From: Corallochytrium limacisporum
Taxonomy: Eukaryota; Opisthokonta
Direction of reading: 5' to 3'
DNA length: 64,000 bases
Assembly (NCBI GenBank): GCA_002811645.1
Contig: PDIP01000007.1
Location: forward strand, 80,933-144,932
Shown here: piece by piece, positions 36,399-46,601 of the stretch
Layout: every line of letters starts with the position of its first letter
How positions within the stretch are numbered: position 1 is the stretch's first letter
Program-made: the position numbers and the translations under genes
Notes under the pieces: model-generated
Seen by the model: only the letters and a program-made list of their open reading frames with translations
What the model was told of the DNA's origin: nothing
The model's database searches: none

Positions 36399-39300
36399 TG
36401 TTACTTCTTTTGGGAACACGCAGAAAATGACAATGAAGTCAAGTATGTTACGTTTTGACTCAATAGTCAGGATCTTCTTCATTTGAATTTTTATTTATAC
36501 CTGATCCGCACCTCGATCTCCAGAACACGGGTGCAGGTCTTTGAAAGGAAATTTTGACGCCGCAATCTCTTCTTGTGCGCCAGAGGCTCTTCCCTTTCCC
36601 CCCTCAAACCCCCCCCCCTCTTCCCCCACCCTAAACACATCTCCACCGTCCCTGCCTGATGCAACAACTGCGAGCTCCTATACATGACGGCTCTTTAACA
36701 GGCATATCACAGGACAAAGGGCCGGGGGCCCGAAGTCATGAACCTATATTCGCAATAGTGCTGGAGACAACATGTTGATCGGAAAAGGGACACGCTGGTG
36801 CACCGATGTGGGTGGGTGATGGGATGATAAGAGCGAAGTAAACGGGGTGTATGGGTGTATTAGATTTTGACTACTCGAGTGCACCGCCCACCGGTACTAT
36901 TCTAATACACAAATGCATGTCACTTTTTGTAGAGTGCAGTATGGTGTGGCGAAGTGGTCAGCCATCGGCCCCGCAACCATCAGCATCCTCCCAAGCCAAA
37001 TTCTGATCCACATTAGATGTTGAATTTCTTCTGTTCCAGACACATATCGTGTATTGAGTAGTTACAACTCGGGAGATGATAGTGAGGGATAGCTGATTTA
37101 CGGAGTGTATCAAGGATATTCGTGCTCAGCTGAGCACCCTCATTTGTGCGCTAGGTTGCTGCTCCCTTCCCCCCCCCCTTTTGCTTGGCTCCCCTTCCCC
37201 CCTCTCTGATATTCATTCGGTGGCTAATTTTCCATAGAAAACCTACCGGCACCAAGCGCGTACCCGCGGCAAAGCGCAGGAGAACGAAGTAAATGCCAGC
37301 GAAACTTCCTTTTGCGAAATTTCACCGTGGCGTCTAGGATTGGACTATTTCAAGAGGGGGAAGGGTGTGGGTGTCACCCCCCCCCCTTCCGTCCTTGTAT
37401 GACGATCAGAGCAAGGCCTGTGAAGGCCCAAGGGTCTTGAGTCAAGTAAAGCAGCGCTTGACTGGATGAGGTGCAACCGCGCTGCCAATGTCTATTTATT
37501 GACAAAAAACTGTTCTAAATCCCGGGTCCGTGAAGTACCAGGATGATGTACATCAACAACGAGCCGGTCCGTTGACTCTGTAAAGACGGTCCTGCCGATC
37601 GTAAAGAGGTCAGCACCGTTCGCATCTAATCGAAGAGACGCATCTCTTCTCGACCCTAAGACACTTTCGCGGGCCGGCGAATGCACGAGAAATTGCGATG
37701 GAAAGCTGGTCTATGGTGTTTAGTATGCAATTGCTCCGATGCAAAGCCAAACACATGCAGCCAGAAACCATGTTTATTCTTACCGATACATTAACGTAGA
37801 TGCACTATCGTAGGAGTGGTTGTTTGTTACTTTGAAACAAATGTACATTGCCTTGACTGGTATCAAATGATGCCCCTGTTTATTTTTGCGAGTCTAGGTG
37901 CGTCCTGCTGTTAGAGCAACACGGAACGCATAGGAGGGGAGATCGAGACTTCCGGGGAAGAGGCAGGAACATAAGGTTAAAAGGCGAGCGGTCAATATAT
38001 CGCACCCATGTGTGTTCATTGAACTCAATTGAGAGCCAGCCAGTTTGCTGTCGATTTGGTAGTGCAGGCCTGAACAACCGACTGTGTTCAGCATCTTGCC
38101 AATACAGCGAGATGATGAATGCTCCTATGATTGGCCTCTTGAAGGGAACGGCCTCTTAGTTGTAGTATAGAAGCAAGATTGATGACCGAAGATGGTATAC
38201 TCTTCTTGCTGAATCCTCACTCGCTCAACAGCATGTCATTGGGCATTAACCCGAAGGCTTGTCATGCAGTACTAGTGGTGCTATCGTGTTCAGCAGTGCA
38301 ATTTGCAAAGCACATGCGACTCGTTTTCCAACATGATGGCAAAGGGTTGGGTGCTCAAGTTTGTGGAAACGAAGATACCTTCGCCGGCTCGTGTTTTCGG
38401 AGGTTGGTACTCAATAGAACACGCTGTTGCGAATCCTAAGCTGATAGGGCCTAATAATTGCGAATATGCCGGCCGGCTCGATCTGGTCCTGACCGAATTC
38501 TATTTGCCACGCCTGTCAAATGTGATTGACATGAGTCTTTTATTCACGGCGGTACATCGATGCCCTGTCAAACGAAAGACTTGTACACGAAGCGACTATA
38601 CTGTATCTATACGCTCCCGGGCCTGCACAACCGGGACAGGTGTCCATTTTTTGGAGGGGTCACCATTTGCGTTTCTTTTCATCGAGGGGTGCACAACACA
38701 TCGCACCCTGTCGACCTAAGTTCTATAGAAATGTCTCAGCCTTCTGAGGAGGGGAGCGGGAACCATTGCCAATAAGGTGATCGTCGAAGCCTTGATTGCT
38801 GGTTTGGGGCTCGGGAAGGGGTGTTGGGGGGGGGGGAAGAAGGGGGGGAACTTTGCCCTGCCTCTACCTAACCCGCCCNNNNNNNNNNNNNNNNNNNNNN
38901 NNNNNNNNNNNNNNNNNNNNNNNNNNNNNNNNNNNNNNNNNNNNNNNNNNNNNNNNNNNNNNNNNNNNNNNNNNNNNNNNNNNNNNNNNNNNNNNNNNNN
39001 NNNNNNNNNNNNNNNNNNNNNNNNNNNNNNNNNNNNNNNNNNNNNNNNNNNNNNNNNNNNNNGGGGGGAAGAAGGGGGTGAACTTTGCCCTGCCTCTACC
39101 TAACCCGCCCTGTCTGTGGACGGTGGTGGAAGCAACGCGGTGAAGGCTTTAGATTGACTGTATCACTGTTGGTTTGAGTCCACGTAGCAATAGGAATTGG
39201 TTTGAATCATAGGTGCGGAACAACATCACCATCAGCACATGTGCGTTCCCGAATGGCTCGGTCAGATAAAAATCTAACGCACTAAACAACAGCATCGCAA

Positions 39301-41054
39301 GAACACATGCACAAACCCCATGCTGAATCGCATGCAACGTCATCGCCAGTAACAGACGCACCCGTAACACATCCAGAAGCAGAGTTGAGAGAATGTCTTC
39401 ACGCATACACAAGTGTGTAAGTTATGTAGTAAACAAGAGTGGGGTTGCATGGCCTTGGTAGCCCTCAGTGAAGATGATTTGATCCAAATCTTGCGGCAGT
39501 TGGTCTCCACCCGCATGAATCGCGCTCGTGCATCGGTTGGGCAGTCAACCCCCACTTCCGTAACCCATAGAGTATTAATTCAAGACCACGAGTGCGGTAT
39601 TTCGCAAGGCTCCGCATTGCGGCCAGACGGCCAAACTGGAAGTTTTTTTTTTGTTGGCAACCTTAAAAAATCGGCCTCAAGAAAGACAGACCGATGGTGC
39701 ATTGGAATTTGTACATGTATTCACAGTCAAGTGAAACACACGACAAACGGATGGAATATGCACGCCTGCTGGATCCCCTGCAGCGCCTACAGTTGCTGTT
39801 GCGATTGCAAGTGTTTACATGCGGCAGCACCGGTCCAGTAACGAAAGTATTAAGTTTCCTTACCGATTTTGCATCGGCAAGAGAAAGCTCCTGGGGAAGG
39901 TGCGCCTGCTGCTGCAGCACTACTCCTTGTCGGCGCCCCTGCTCCGCGCGACAGTATACAGGGCTGTGCGCATGGGGACGAAAGAAGGCTGACGGGAGGG
40001 GGGGGGGCAGCTGGTGTGGGTCTGAGAACTGTTTCAATACCCGCGCAGTCACTTGACGCCTTCAATGGCTGCGCATCCGGATTCAGGAGAGGCAACCATG
40101 AGTGTATTCAGTCAGCTGCGCACTTACAGGCCGGGCCTATGTGACAGCTGGGCCGCTTTACTACTAACCCGCATGTTCCCAAACCCTGCATGCTGCACTT
40201 GGCCAGACTGCCCGCCGTTCGGACGACCCATGGGGTCTTCGACCGCAACCGCTCCCAAGTCCACGGAGCTGATCTGTGCGGCTCCTCTCGGTTGTTGGGA
40301 AGAAAGTAAGAAAAAGGTTAGAGAGGTGGATTCCAAGGGTGACAAGGGGGGGTTCTTTGAAATATTTCGATTTTCCCAATCTGCGCTCTCAGCCCGGAAA
40401 ACAAGTGAAAACCATGGGTCCGGCGGGAGGCTGCCCCGGGCTCAAGACAACTGAGAGATGCAGCAGGCCGCTGCCACCTGGGCGGGTGCGTTTGGGGTCC
40501 GCGGTACCGGTACTCGAAATATAGAACCCCGCTTGCTGTGTCGTTCATCGGGTCCGTCCGGTCGGAGTCGGGTGCGGGGTTTGGAAAGGCAGTAGAGAAC
40601 GCATCCACATGCCCCTGCTACGCAGCGGCGGAAAGGGGCCACCAGTGGTGGTCTCTATGCGCCAGAGGTGCGAACTTGCTGGGTTCTCAGGTTTGGGTTG
40701 ACTGAAGGGCCTCCCAGGCGCGAATTTTTTGAAAATGTAAGCCATCCCTATTATCTTGAATATACTGCTGAAGTGACACCGAAAATAGATCCGGAAATCT
40801 GTAGTTTCCAGGTATCAAAAGATTTCCGTAGACTTTGACATGTGTGAGTATTAAATAACACACCATTGATGCAGAATATCGTCCGGGCACACTGCAATAA
40901 GCACCCAACTTTCCATCTCGACTGAGTATTGTACGAATGGTTCAAATCTTTCTGGCTATGATTTGATAAGCGCAACTATTAAAATGGCAGTTCAGACTTG
41001 AGCAGCCTTGTTTCCTTCGTTCCCAGATTAAGAGTTGGTTGAGGTTGTGGAGCT
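36399..41054. other. Gene-poor 4.7-kb region with an assembly gap
   Basis: Holds the promoter of the secreted protein (left) and of MTMR14 (right). Poly-C/poly-G runs occur at about 37171-37179, 37376-37386 and 38825-38836. Frames of up to ~140 codons (for example 38303-38719 and 39413-39841) show no recognisable similarity. A 184-base run of N interrupts the sequence. Confidence 0.5.
38825..39110. repeat. Tandem repeat interrupted by a 184-base assembly gap
   Basis: N fills 38879-39062. The sequences just left of the gap (about 38832-38878) and just right of it (39063-39110) are near-identical: a G run, GAAGAAGGGGG, GAACTTTGCCCTGCCTCTAC and CTAACCCGCCC. The gap therefore lies inside a ~48-bp tandem repeat of unknown copy number; reading frames drawn across it mean nothing. 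Confidence 0.9.
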
Positions 41055-42968
41055 ATGCAGACCGCTAGCACTCCAGGAAGTGCTACCGTCACCCTACCAA
41101 GGGAACCTTCTGGAGTTTCACTGAGTAGTATTCCAAACCAATCTGAACAAGATGCTGTTACCTTGACTGACGTTCGGGAGCTTCTAGAAATGTTTTCAAG
41201 GGCGGAACTGCCTGAGATCTTTGAAACCGGAGCACACGACAAGCACCAAAGAAAAGTCGAAGAGCTTATCGCGCGAGACTACGAATATGAGATAATTGAT
41301 AACGGAGCCAACGACTTATGTACATCATATCCCCGCCGAATTCTATTCATGACTGGAACAAAGGGAGAGCAGACAAGAAAACAGGCTGAGGAAGTCACTC
41401 AATTGGCAAAGGAGGCGAAGTACGCAAGATGTCGCTGTCGGGGGGTTATGCCCGTTTTGAGAGTCAACGACCGCAATGTATGTCGATCGGCGACCTTGAG
41501 CAATGAAAAAGAAATGAACCTGAATAGTGCGCAGGCAGCATTCAAACGATTCTGGATTGGGCTCAACAACAAACTGGGCGATGGCCCCAACAGTCCGCCA
41601 ATATCAACGTCCGATGCAAAGGAATCATCGGATGTAGGTTTCGAACAACCTCTGTCAGGGAGTGTGTCGTGGCCAGCAGGAGTTAATGTGCAGGCACAGA
41701 GAGCTGCTGACATAAACTTGCTTAAACACTTGCGAATCGGAACCATTGTGGATCTGATGGTCGAGCACTGCAAGGTTAAGTATGGCATGACTGTTTGTAG
41801 CAGTGAGAAGGCAGACTCATTGAAACGATACCATGAAGCTGGTTTTGATATTCTAGCCATGCCATATCCAGGTGTGGAAGCATTTGCACAATTTTCCAGT
41901 ATGACTTCAGCCCTCATGTTCCAAGGTGAGTTTGATTGGAGCAACCCGGAAATAGATGTAGAGTTGAACCTCACAGACGAGCAGGCCTTGGCGGACGAGG
42001 TTAGCATGGATTGGGAACAGTACAGGAAGTGGAGCATTGTTCGTCTTACGGTAAATTATACCCTGTTGCTTCACAAGCTGCTCATGAGACCTCCCAAACA
42101 AGGCGAGGAAGATAATATTGAACACGGACACGGTATCCTGATTCATTGCATCTCTGGCTGGGACCGTACCCCCCTATTTGTGTCGCTTCTGCGCATGCTT
42201 CTCTGGGCGGAAGGCAAGGTACATAAGTCTCTAACTGCAATCGAGTTGCTGTATCTGACCCTTGCCTACGATTGGTTCCTGTTCGGACACTTGTTCAAGG
42301 ACCGGCGTTCTCGTGGAGAGGATATTTTAAAATTCTGTTTCCATGTCATGCCTGCTTTGGCAACAATTATGCGATCAAGGAACGCTAGTGTCTCGGAGGA
42401 GCCCAAGGAAGATCTGGCAGTTTCATTCAAGACAATTATCGGCGAGGCGGTGGAGGGTCCGGAACACTTCAGTCTCAACGAAGAAAATGACGACCCATTG
42501 GAAGATATCGACCCTGCTGGTCCGGGCACGGATATTATTTCCCTCGACATGGGCATGTCAAGTCTTAGTTTGGCGGTGGAAGTTGAGGAAGAGGTAAACG
42601 ATGCTGGTAACGATCAGACATTCACTCGCAGTGAAGCCATTCCCATCTCTAGCCAGCCACTACCAAGACATCTGGCTACTAGTGTTTCCACCGCTCGCAG
42701 TACTAGCGCATCAGTTCATTCCTACCAACGGAGCGAGACTTCCAGTGGTGCCCATGGATCCTTGCAGCATGGAAGCTGGCAGATGGTTGGCGAGGACAAC
42801 ATGTTGAACCGTATGCAACAGTCACGCCGGGATGCGGAGTCCCAGAGCATTCAAAAGCTTCAGCAACTGCAGACACTGTTTGTGAATTCTTGGGCTCGCA
42901 GTGTGGGCAGTGGAGCCGGATACTCGGAAGGCTTTTGGGGATGGATGTCACAATACAATCCACAATAG
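41055..42968 (+). CDS. MTMR14: MTMR14 (Jumpy)-type myotubularin phosphoinositide 3-phosphatase
   Basis: 637 aa. The phosphatase signature is intact: HCISGWDRTPLF with catalytic Cys365 and Arg371 (C-x5-R). It is followed by SLLRMLLWAEGKVHKSL and LTLAYDWFLFGHLFKDRRSRGE, which is diagnostic of the MTMR14 branch. The N-terminal part has ANDLCTSYPRRILFM and an inserted variable stretch (about 170-215); the C-terminal ~200 residues are disordered. MTMR14 removes the 3-phosphate from PI(3)P and PI(3,5)P2 and dampens autophagy in animals. The gene starts at the first ATG and is intronless. It sits in the same window as a pseudophosphatase of the same superfamily (SBF-like, 58-63 kb). Confidence 0.92.
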   Translation: MQTASTPGSATVTLPREPSGVSLSSIPNQSEQDAVTLTDVRELLEMFSRAELPEIFETGAHDKHQRKVEELIARDYEYEIIDNGANDLCTSYPRRILFMTGTKGEQTRKQAEEVTQLAKEAKYARCRCRGVMPVLRVNDRNVCRSATLSNEKEMNLNSAQAAFKRFWIGLNNKLGDGPNSPPISTSDAKESSDVGFEQPLSGSVSWPAGVNVQAQRAADINLLKHLRIGTIVDLMVEHCKVKYGMTVCSSEKADSLKRYHEAGFDILAMPYPGVEAFAQFSSMTSALMFQGEFDWSNPEIDVELNLTDEQALADEVSMDWEQYRKWSIVRLTVNYTLLLHKLLMRPPKQGEEDNIEHGHGILIHCISGWDRTPLFVSLLRMLLWAEGKVHKSLTAIELLYLTLAYDWFLFGHLFKDRRSRGEDILKFCFHVMPALATIMRSRNASVSEEPKEDLAVSFKTIIGEAVEGPEHFSLNEENDDPLEDIDPAGPGTDIISLDMGMSSLSLAVEVEEEVNDAGNDQTFTRSEAIPISSQPLPRHLATSVSTARSTSASVHSYQRSETSSGAHGSLQHGSWQMVGEDNMLNRMQQSRRDAESQSIQKLQQLQTLFVNSWARSVGSGAGYSEGFWGWMSQYNPQ

Positions 42969-43036
42969 ACAAGCATATAGAGTAACAGAGTTCAGGATAG
43001 CTGACAGTGAGTGTCAGTGTATTATATCAAGTGCGG

Positions 43037-43516
43037 CTAAGCGTCGCGGGTCACAGATGCCATCTGCCCGCTTTCGTCGCTCATCAGGTACGCTCGTTGT
43101 TCTGCAAGGAAATCTTCAAACTGGCCAGCTTCCTTTAGGCCATCAAAGTTCCAGTCACCCTCCAGACTCGAGCGAAGGTCCTCTTTGATCACGTAGAAAC
43201 TAGCACGGAAGTAGCCGCCGGTCTCCAGTTCGATTGTGTCAGTCGTACGATAATATTCATCTCCTTCGTATCGGTCGAGGACGCCCATTTCATGTGGCGC
43301 CACCATAGCCATCACACCATCGACTTGAGAGCCTCGTTTCGGTTGAATACCAGGATAGAGACAGTCCTTAACGCGCTTCCGCTCGTAGTCTTGCAAGACT
43401 GCTGGCTTCACATCCAATTCCCTTCCCAGTACCATTTTCGATACTTTCGGGCTCATCAGGGTGCCATACCAGAAGCAAGGCACCTCTTTAGGAATCTCAT
43501 CACCTCTAGGTGCCAT
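43037..43516 (-). CDS. Gamma-glutamylcyclotransferase-like (AIG2 family) protein
   Basis: A 159-aa protein with the family signature near the N-terminus (FWYGTLMSPKVSKMVLGR), YPGIQPKRGSQVDGV and LDRYEGDEYYR, where the acidic EGDEY region carries the catalytic glutamate in this fold. Members cyclise gamma-glutamyl amines or peptides to 5-oxoproline; AIG2-like fungal members are mostly uncharacterised, so the substrate is unknown. It converges on MTMR14 with 68 bases between coding ends and is read in the same direction as RPB12 immediately upstream (47 bases from the RPB12 stop to this ATG), unusually tight for this locus. Confidence 0.85.
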   Translation of the reverse strand: MAPRGDEIPKEVPCFWYGTLMSPKVSKMVLGRELDVKPAVLQDYERKRVKDCLYPGIQPKRGSQVDGVMAMVAPHEMGVLDRYEGDEYYRTTDTIELETGGYFRASFYVIKEDLRSSLEGDWNFDGLKEAGQFEDFLAEQRAYLMSDESGQMASVTRDA

Positions 43517-43563
43517 ACTTTTCGTTTTTTTAATATAAATCGAGCGAGCTCCGCAGATTAGGT

Positions 43564-43734
43564 TTATCTCGCTTCAAACTGACCCACACCACGAGTACGT
43601 TTCTTGTACAGAATCCGATTTCCGCAACGCTGGCAACGAATAGTGTTCTCGCTAGGCTTTACTTCAGTGTCTTGTCCACAGTTTCCACAGACATAAGTCA
43701 TTCCAGTTGTAATAATGGGCTGGGCTCCATCCAT
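43564..43734 (-). CDS. RPB12: RNA polymerase I/II/III shared subunit Rpb12 (RPABC4)
   Basis: A 56-aa frame from the ATG at 43732-43734. The sequence MTYVCGNCGQDTEVKPSENT, then IRCQRCGNRILYKKRT and a terminal FEAR, matches Rpb12/Rpc10 over its full length. The zinc-ribbon cysteines are 16, 19, 34 and 37. It is a subunit of all three nuclear RNA polymerases, bridging Rpb2 and Rpb3. The TAA stop (43564-43566) lies 47 bases before the ATG of the gamma-glutamylcyclotransferase-like gene on the same strand. Intronless. Confidence 0.95.
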   Translation of the reverse strand: MDGAQPIITTGMTYVCGNCGQDTEVKPSENTIRCQRCGNRILYKKRTRGVGQFEAR

Positions 43735-44506
43735 TTTGATCGAATACCCGAAATGGGGGAGGGTAGGGACTCCGATAATTAATACGTGAGTCTACGGAAC
43801 TCCTTGTCTCAGCCTGAGGACATGAGCGCCAGATTTACATCAGGCCAAAGCTTATATACCATTGTAGAACCTGTGCAGACACAAAATTATCGTGCAGTAG
43901 TATGATTTTATCGACTACGTTGCTATCTGCGTTAATAGAATTGCTGGAAACCCGTGCCACGATGAAACGCACCCGATGTTGCCTGTTCCTTCCACCCACG
44001 GAATATATTATCATACCACGCGCCCTCCTTCTGTCCTGTCTGCAATTTCCTGCCTTGAAATTGATGGCTAATCCGTATATCAAAATTATTGAATCGCGCG
44101 ATAGAAAGAGATATTAGTACACTCTTGTGCGCGCTACTGCAAAGCCAGTGTTGGAAAGGAAAAGCCCCGTGGGGCTATCGCTGCAGTATTGCCCCCCGGG
44201 GGGGGGGGGCCTAAACAAACACTCTGGTTCGGAAGTTTCAACTGCAGGTGGGGATTGTGGGCGGTCTTTGGCTGGCGAGTGTTACTCAGCTCCACCACCA
44301 ACCCTCCGCCGCTTTGGAACGGCACTGTTCTGTAGGTCGCGGATTGGTGAATGGCTTGGATACGATGCTTGGTGTTAGAATTAGATATGATGTTGTTTAC
44401 AAAGACTCGAAGACTACTTCAAAGCATATGCATGATTTGTATACAAAATCCAATAGTTAACAGTCAACTTAGTAGGTGATGTTCCGGGCAGCGTATACCG
44501 TTAATC
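43735..44506. other. Divergent intergenic region RPB12 / NDUFA13
   Basis: Contains a C6G12 tract (44192-44209). Small frames only (for example 43902-44117, 71 codons), not recognisable. Confidence 0.5.
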
Positions 44507-44911
44507 ATGTCGGGTTCAATCAATGTCGGCGCTCCTAAACAGGATATGCCTCCTCAGGGAGGATACCCTGCTATCAGCTACCGCCGTCAGCACACTCCCC
44601 CTCGGTTTAGTGGTTTTATGAAGTTTGCTATTGCTGGAGCTGTGATGGCTGGTGGTCTTCTCGTGACGGCGTACAGCCAAAATGAACGTCGCAATCTCGA
44701 TCGAGAAAAGGTTCTTACACGCATTGCCCTAGTCCCTCTGCTGCAGGCCGAAGAAGATCGTCGTTTCCTGCGGGAATACAAGAAGTATCTTGAGGATGAA
44801 GAGAAGATTATGGCGGGTGTTCCAGGTTGGAAGGTCGGTGAACGACCATACAATACTGATCGCTGGGTGCCTCCGGCGGAGCCACCAATTGCTGGTACTC
44901 GTCTCCGGTGA
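44507..44911 (+). CDS. NDUFA13: NADH dehydrogenase (complex I) accessory subunit NDUFA13/GRIM-19
   Basis: A 134-aa protein with KQDMPPQGGYPAISYRR at the N-terminus, a transmembrane segment at about 37-55 (FMKFAIAGAVMAGGLLVTAY) and the conserved block RIALVPLLQAEEDRRFLREY. The C-terminus is VPGWKVGERPYNTDRWVPP. This matches NDUFA13/GRIM-19 (Nuo B16.6), a supernumerary subunit in the complex I membrane-arm junction in the inner mitochondrial membrane. Its presence implies the organism has rotenone-sensitive complex I. It converges on NPRL2 (80 bases). Intronless. Confidence 0.95.
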   Translation: MSGSINVGAPKQDMPPQGGYPAISYRRQHTPPRFSGFMKFAIAGAVMAGGLLVTAYSQNERRNLDREKVLTRIALVPLLQAEEDRRFLREYKKYLEDEEKIMAGVPGWKVGERPYNTDRWVPPAEPPIAGTRLR

Positions 44912-44991
44912 ATGAGACGTTTTGAAAAGCATACAAACATAAAATACAATATAGTGACATTGGTATTCTTTAATCTTAGGGCTTGGTGTGC

Positions 44992-46197
44992 TCACTTTCT
45001 TAGTATAACGACGGAGGGATCTTTGACCAATATCTCGCGCAACTGGAGGGGACTGATGCCCACTTGACATCCAAGCTCGTCTAAGGAATGGCTTCCATCG
45101 AACGTATTGTGCAACTGCTTCGTAATCATACTGCTCTCCGATGTCAAGGTAGCTAACCGCAGTATTGGATAGTCGTGGAGGCGGCGCAGGATCTTGCTGA
45201 AGATTCCAAACTGAATCAGTCGCACTGGATGAATGCCGACAGTTATACACGGCACTCGCAGGAATAACTCGCCAATAGTTTGCTGTGGCGATATCGAACT
45301 GTAGAGATCCAGAACGTCGGCAAGACGTGGCGGGTTGCCTTGATTGATGGCCACAAAGCGCACACAATCGTTCATAAGCTGTCGCTGAGAGAGAAGATCC
45401 CCAAAACGTGCCTCCAGTACATAAGTATTTCCAAACTGGAAGATATCCACCAGACGCACATAACGGAAAAACATGAGATTCTGGATGGCTTTTGCTACCA
45501 GGCTTGGCTTCATTTGGGCAAGTTCTTGAATCGCCTTGACGTGGTTATTCCCATCAATAAATTGTACGACGTGCTTGAGGCCCAGATCCCAATCGTCTTC
45601 CGGAGCCGGTTCAGTGACAAAGACAGGTACCATATGATCCAAAACCGGAGGCATTTTGGTCAATATTGGCGATGCCTGCAAGTTTAGCGTGTACGTCTCA
45701 GATATCGGAATGGAGCATCGGCGCTCATTATTGAGTCCTACCAGTACTTGCTGCAAAATACCGAGGACCAACGACTTGGTGTCAAAGTTTGACAGGAAAC
45801 TTGTTTCCAATTCTTGGTCTCTCAGACACCGGGCCAGCTTTTTGATCACCGTCTCATATGCCGATACATTGGCTGATGGACTCAGTACAAACCCCGCGTT
45901 GAAAATGAATGCATTGCGTTTGTATCTATTGCTCTCAATGATGACAGGATGGGATAAGATTGTATGTCCCAAAGCCGTAAGAACTGAAAGCTTACCACAC
46001 AACTGTGGCTTCGGAATCACGGTGTCGTGAACGGCATCGAACAATTTCCGTGAAATAAATCCCTCCGGTACCTGGTGAACAATTACGGGTCCTTGGACTG
46101 TGTGGAACTCACTGTAGAAGACACATCTAATATTGGGGATCTCAGGGATCTCTGGAGGTTCAACGTCAATTTCTGACCCTGCATCTATACCCGGCAT
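44992..46197 (-). CDS. NPR2: NPRL2/Npr2, GATOR1 (SEACIT) subunit
   Basis: A 401-aa protein matching NPRL2 along its whole length: RCVFYSEFHTVQGPVIVHQV, VPEGFISRKLFDAV, NAFIFNAGFVL, ELETSFLSNF, IQNLMFFRYVRLVDIFQ and the ending SLDELGCQVGISPLQLREIL. Together with Npr3 and Iml1/DEPDC5 it forms the GTPase-activating complex that turns off Rag/Gtr signalling to TORC1 during amino-acid starvation, on the vacuole or lysosome. The N-terminal ~20 residues are a short acidic extension. Intronless; ATG at 46195-46197. Confidence 0.94.
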   Translation of the reverse strand: MPGIDAGSEIDVEPPEIPEIPNIRCVFYSEFHTVQGPVIVHQVPEGFISRKLFDAVHDTVIPKPQLCGKLSVLTALGHTILSHPVIIESNRYKRNAFIFNAGFVLSPSANVSAYETVIKKLARCLRDQELETSFLSNFDTKSLVLGILQQVLVGLNNERRCSIPISETYTLNLQASPILTKMPPVLDHMVPVFVTEPAPEDDWDLGLKHVVQFIDGNNHVKAIQELAQMKPSLVAKAIQNLMFFRYVRLVDIFQFGNTYVLEARFGDLLSQRQLMNDCVRFVAINQGNPPRLADVLDLYSSISPQQTIGELFLRVPCITVGIHPVRLIQFGIFSKILRRLHDYPILRLATLTSESSMITKQLHNTFDGSHSLDELGCQVGISPLQLREILVKDPSVVILRK

Positions 46198-46601
46198 GGC
46201 ATTATGATTCTGTGAGAATTATTGTATGTCGTTGGTTGGAGTGCCTTGAGGATCCTATACCTAGTCTCGTCAACATACCATTGAAGTACCTCCATGCCAG
46301 AATCCTATGGGGAGGCGGGACCAGTGGCCCCGCTACTTTCGCCTGAGTGAGTAGGGGCCTTTTTCACCCGACTGATTCTAGGGAGGGTGCCAAGCGCCGG
46401 TCCCGTGTCATGCATCAGATGTATATTAGCCATGTATCGTCTGTTGAGAATGAGATGGTATTTTCATGAATACTCCATTCCTTGAGCATCATTTCAATGA
46501 GTGTATATGTCTATAGATTTTCTGGTAGTTGGAGTGATGGTTTGGTTTAAGGGTCTCTTTATTGTGGGAGACTCCCTCAACAATGGATCGACACTTTGGT
46601 A
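46198..46601. other. Divergent intergenic region NPRL2 / carrier
   Basis: About 400 bases. An upstream ATG at 46582 opens an overlapping frame of 24 codons in a different phase that ends at a TAG after the carrier start; it could act as an upstream ORF. No gene seen. Confidence 0.45.

Noticed and set aside
36945-37030. tRNA-like start (GGTGTGGCGAAGTGGTCA)
   Set aside because: No matching acceptor stem, no anticodon arm and no GTTCGAATC-type T loop at the right distance.
38777-39143. Frames of ~110 codons spanning the N run
   Set aside because: They are translations of N and of a G-rich minisatellite.
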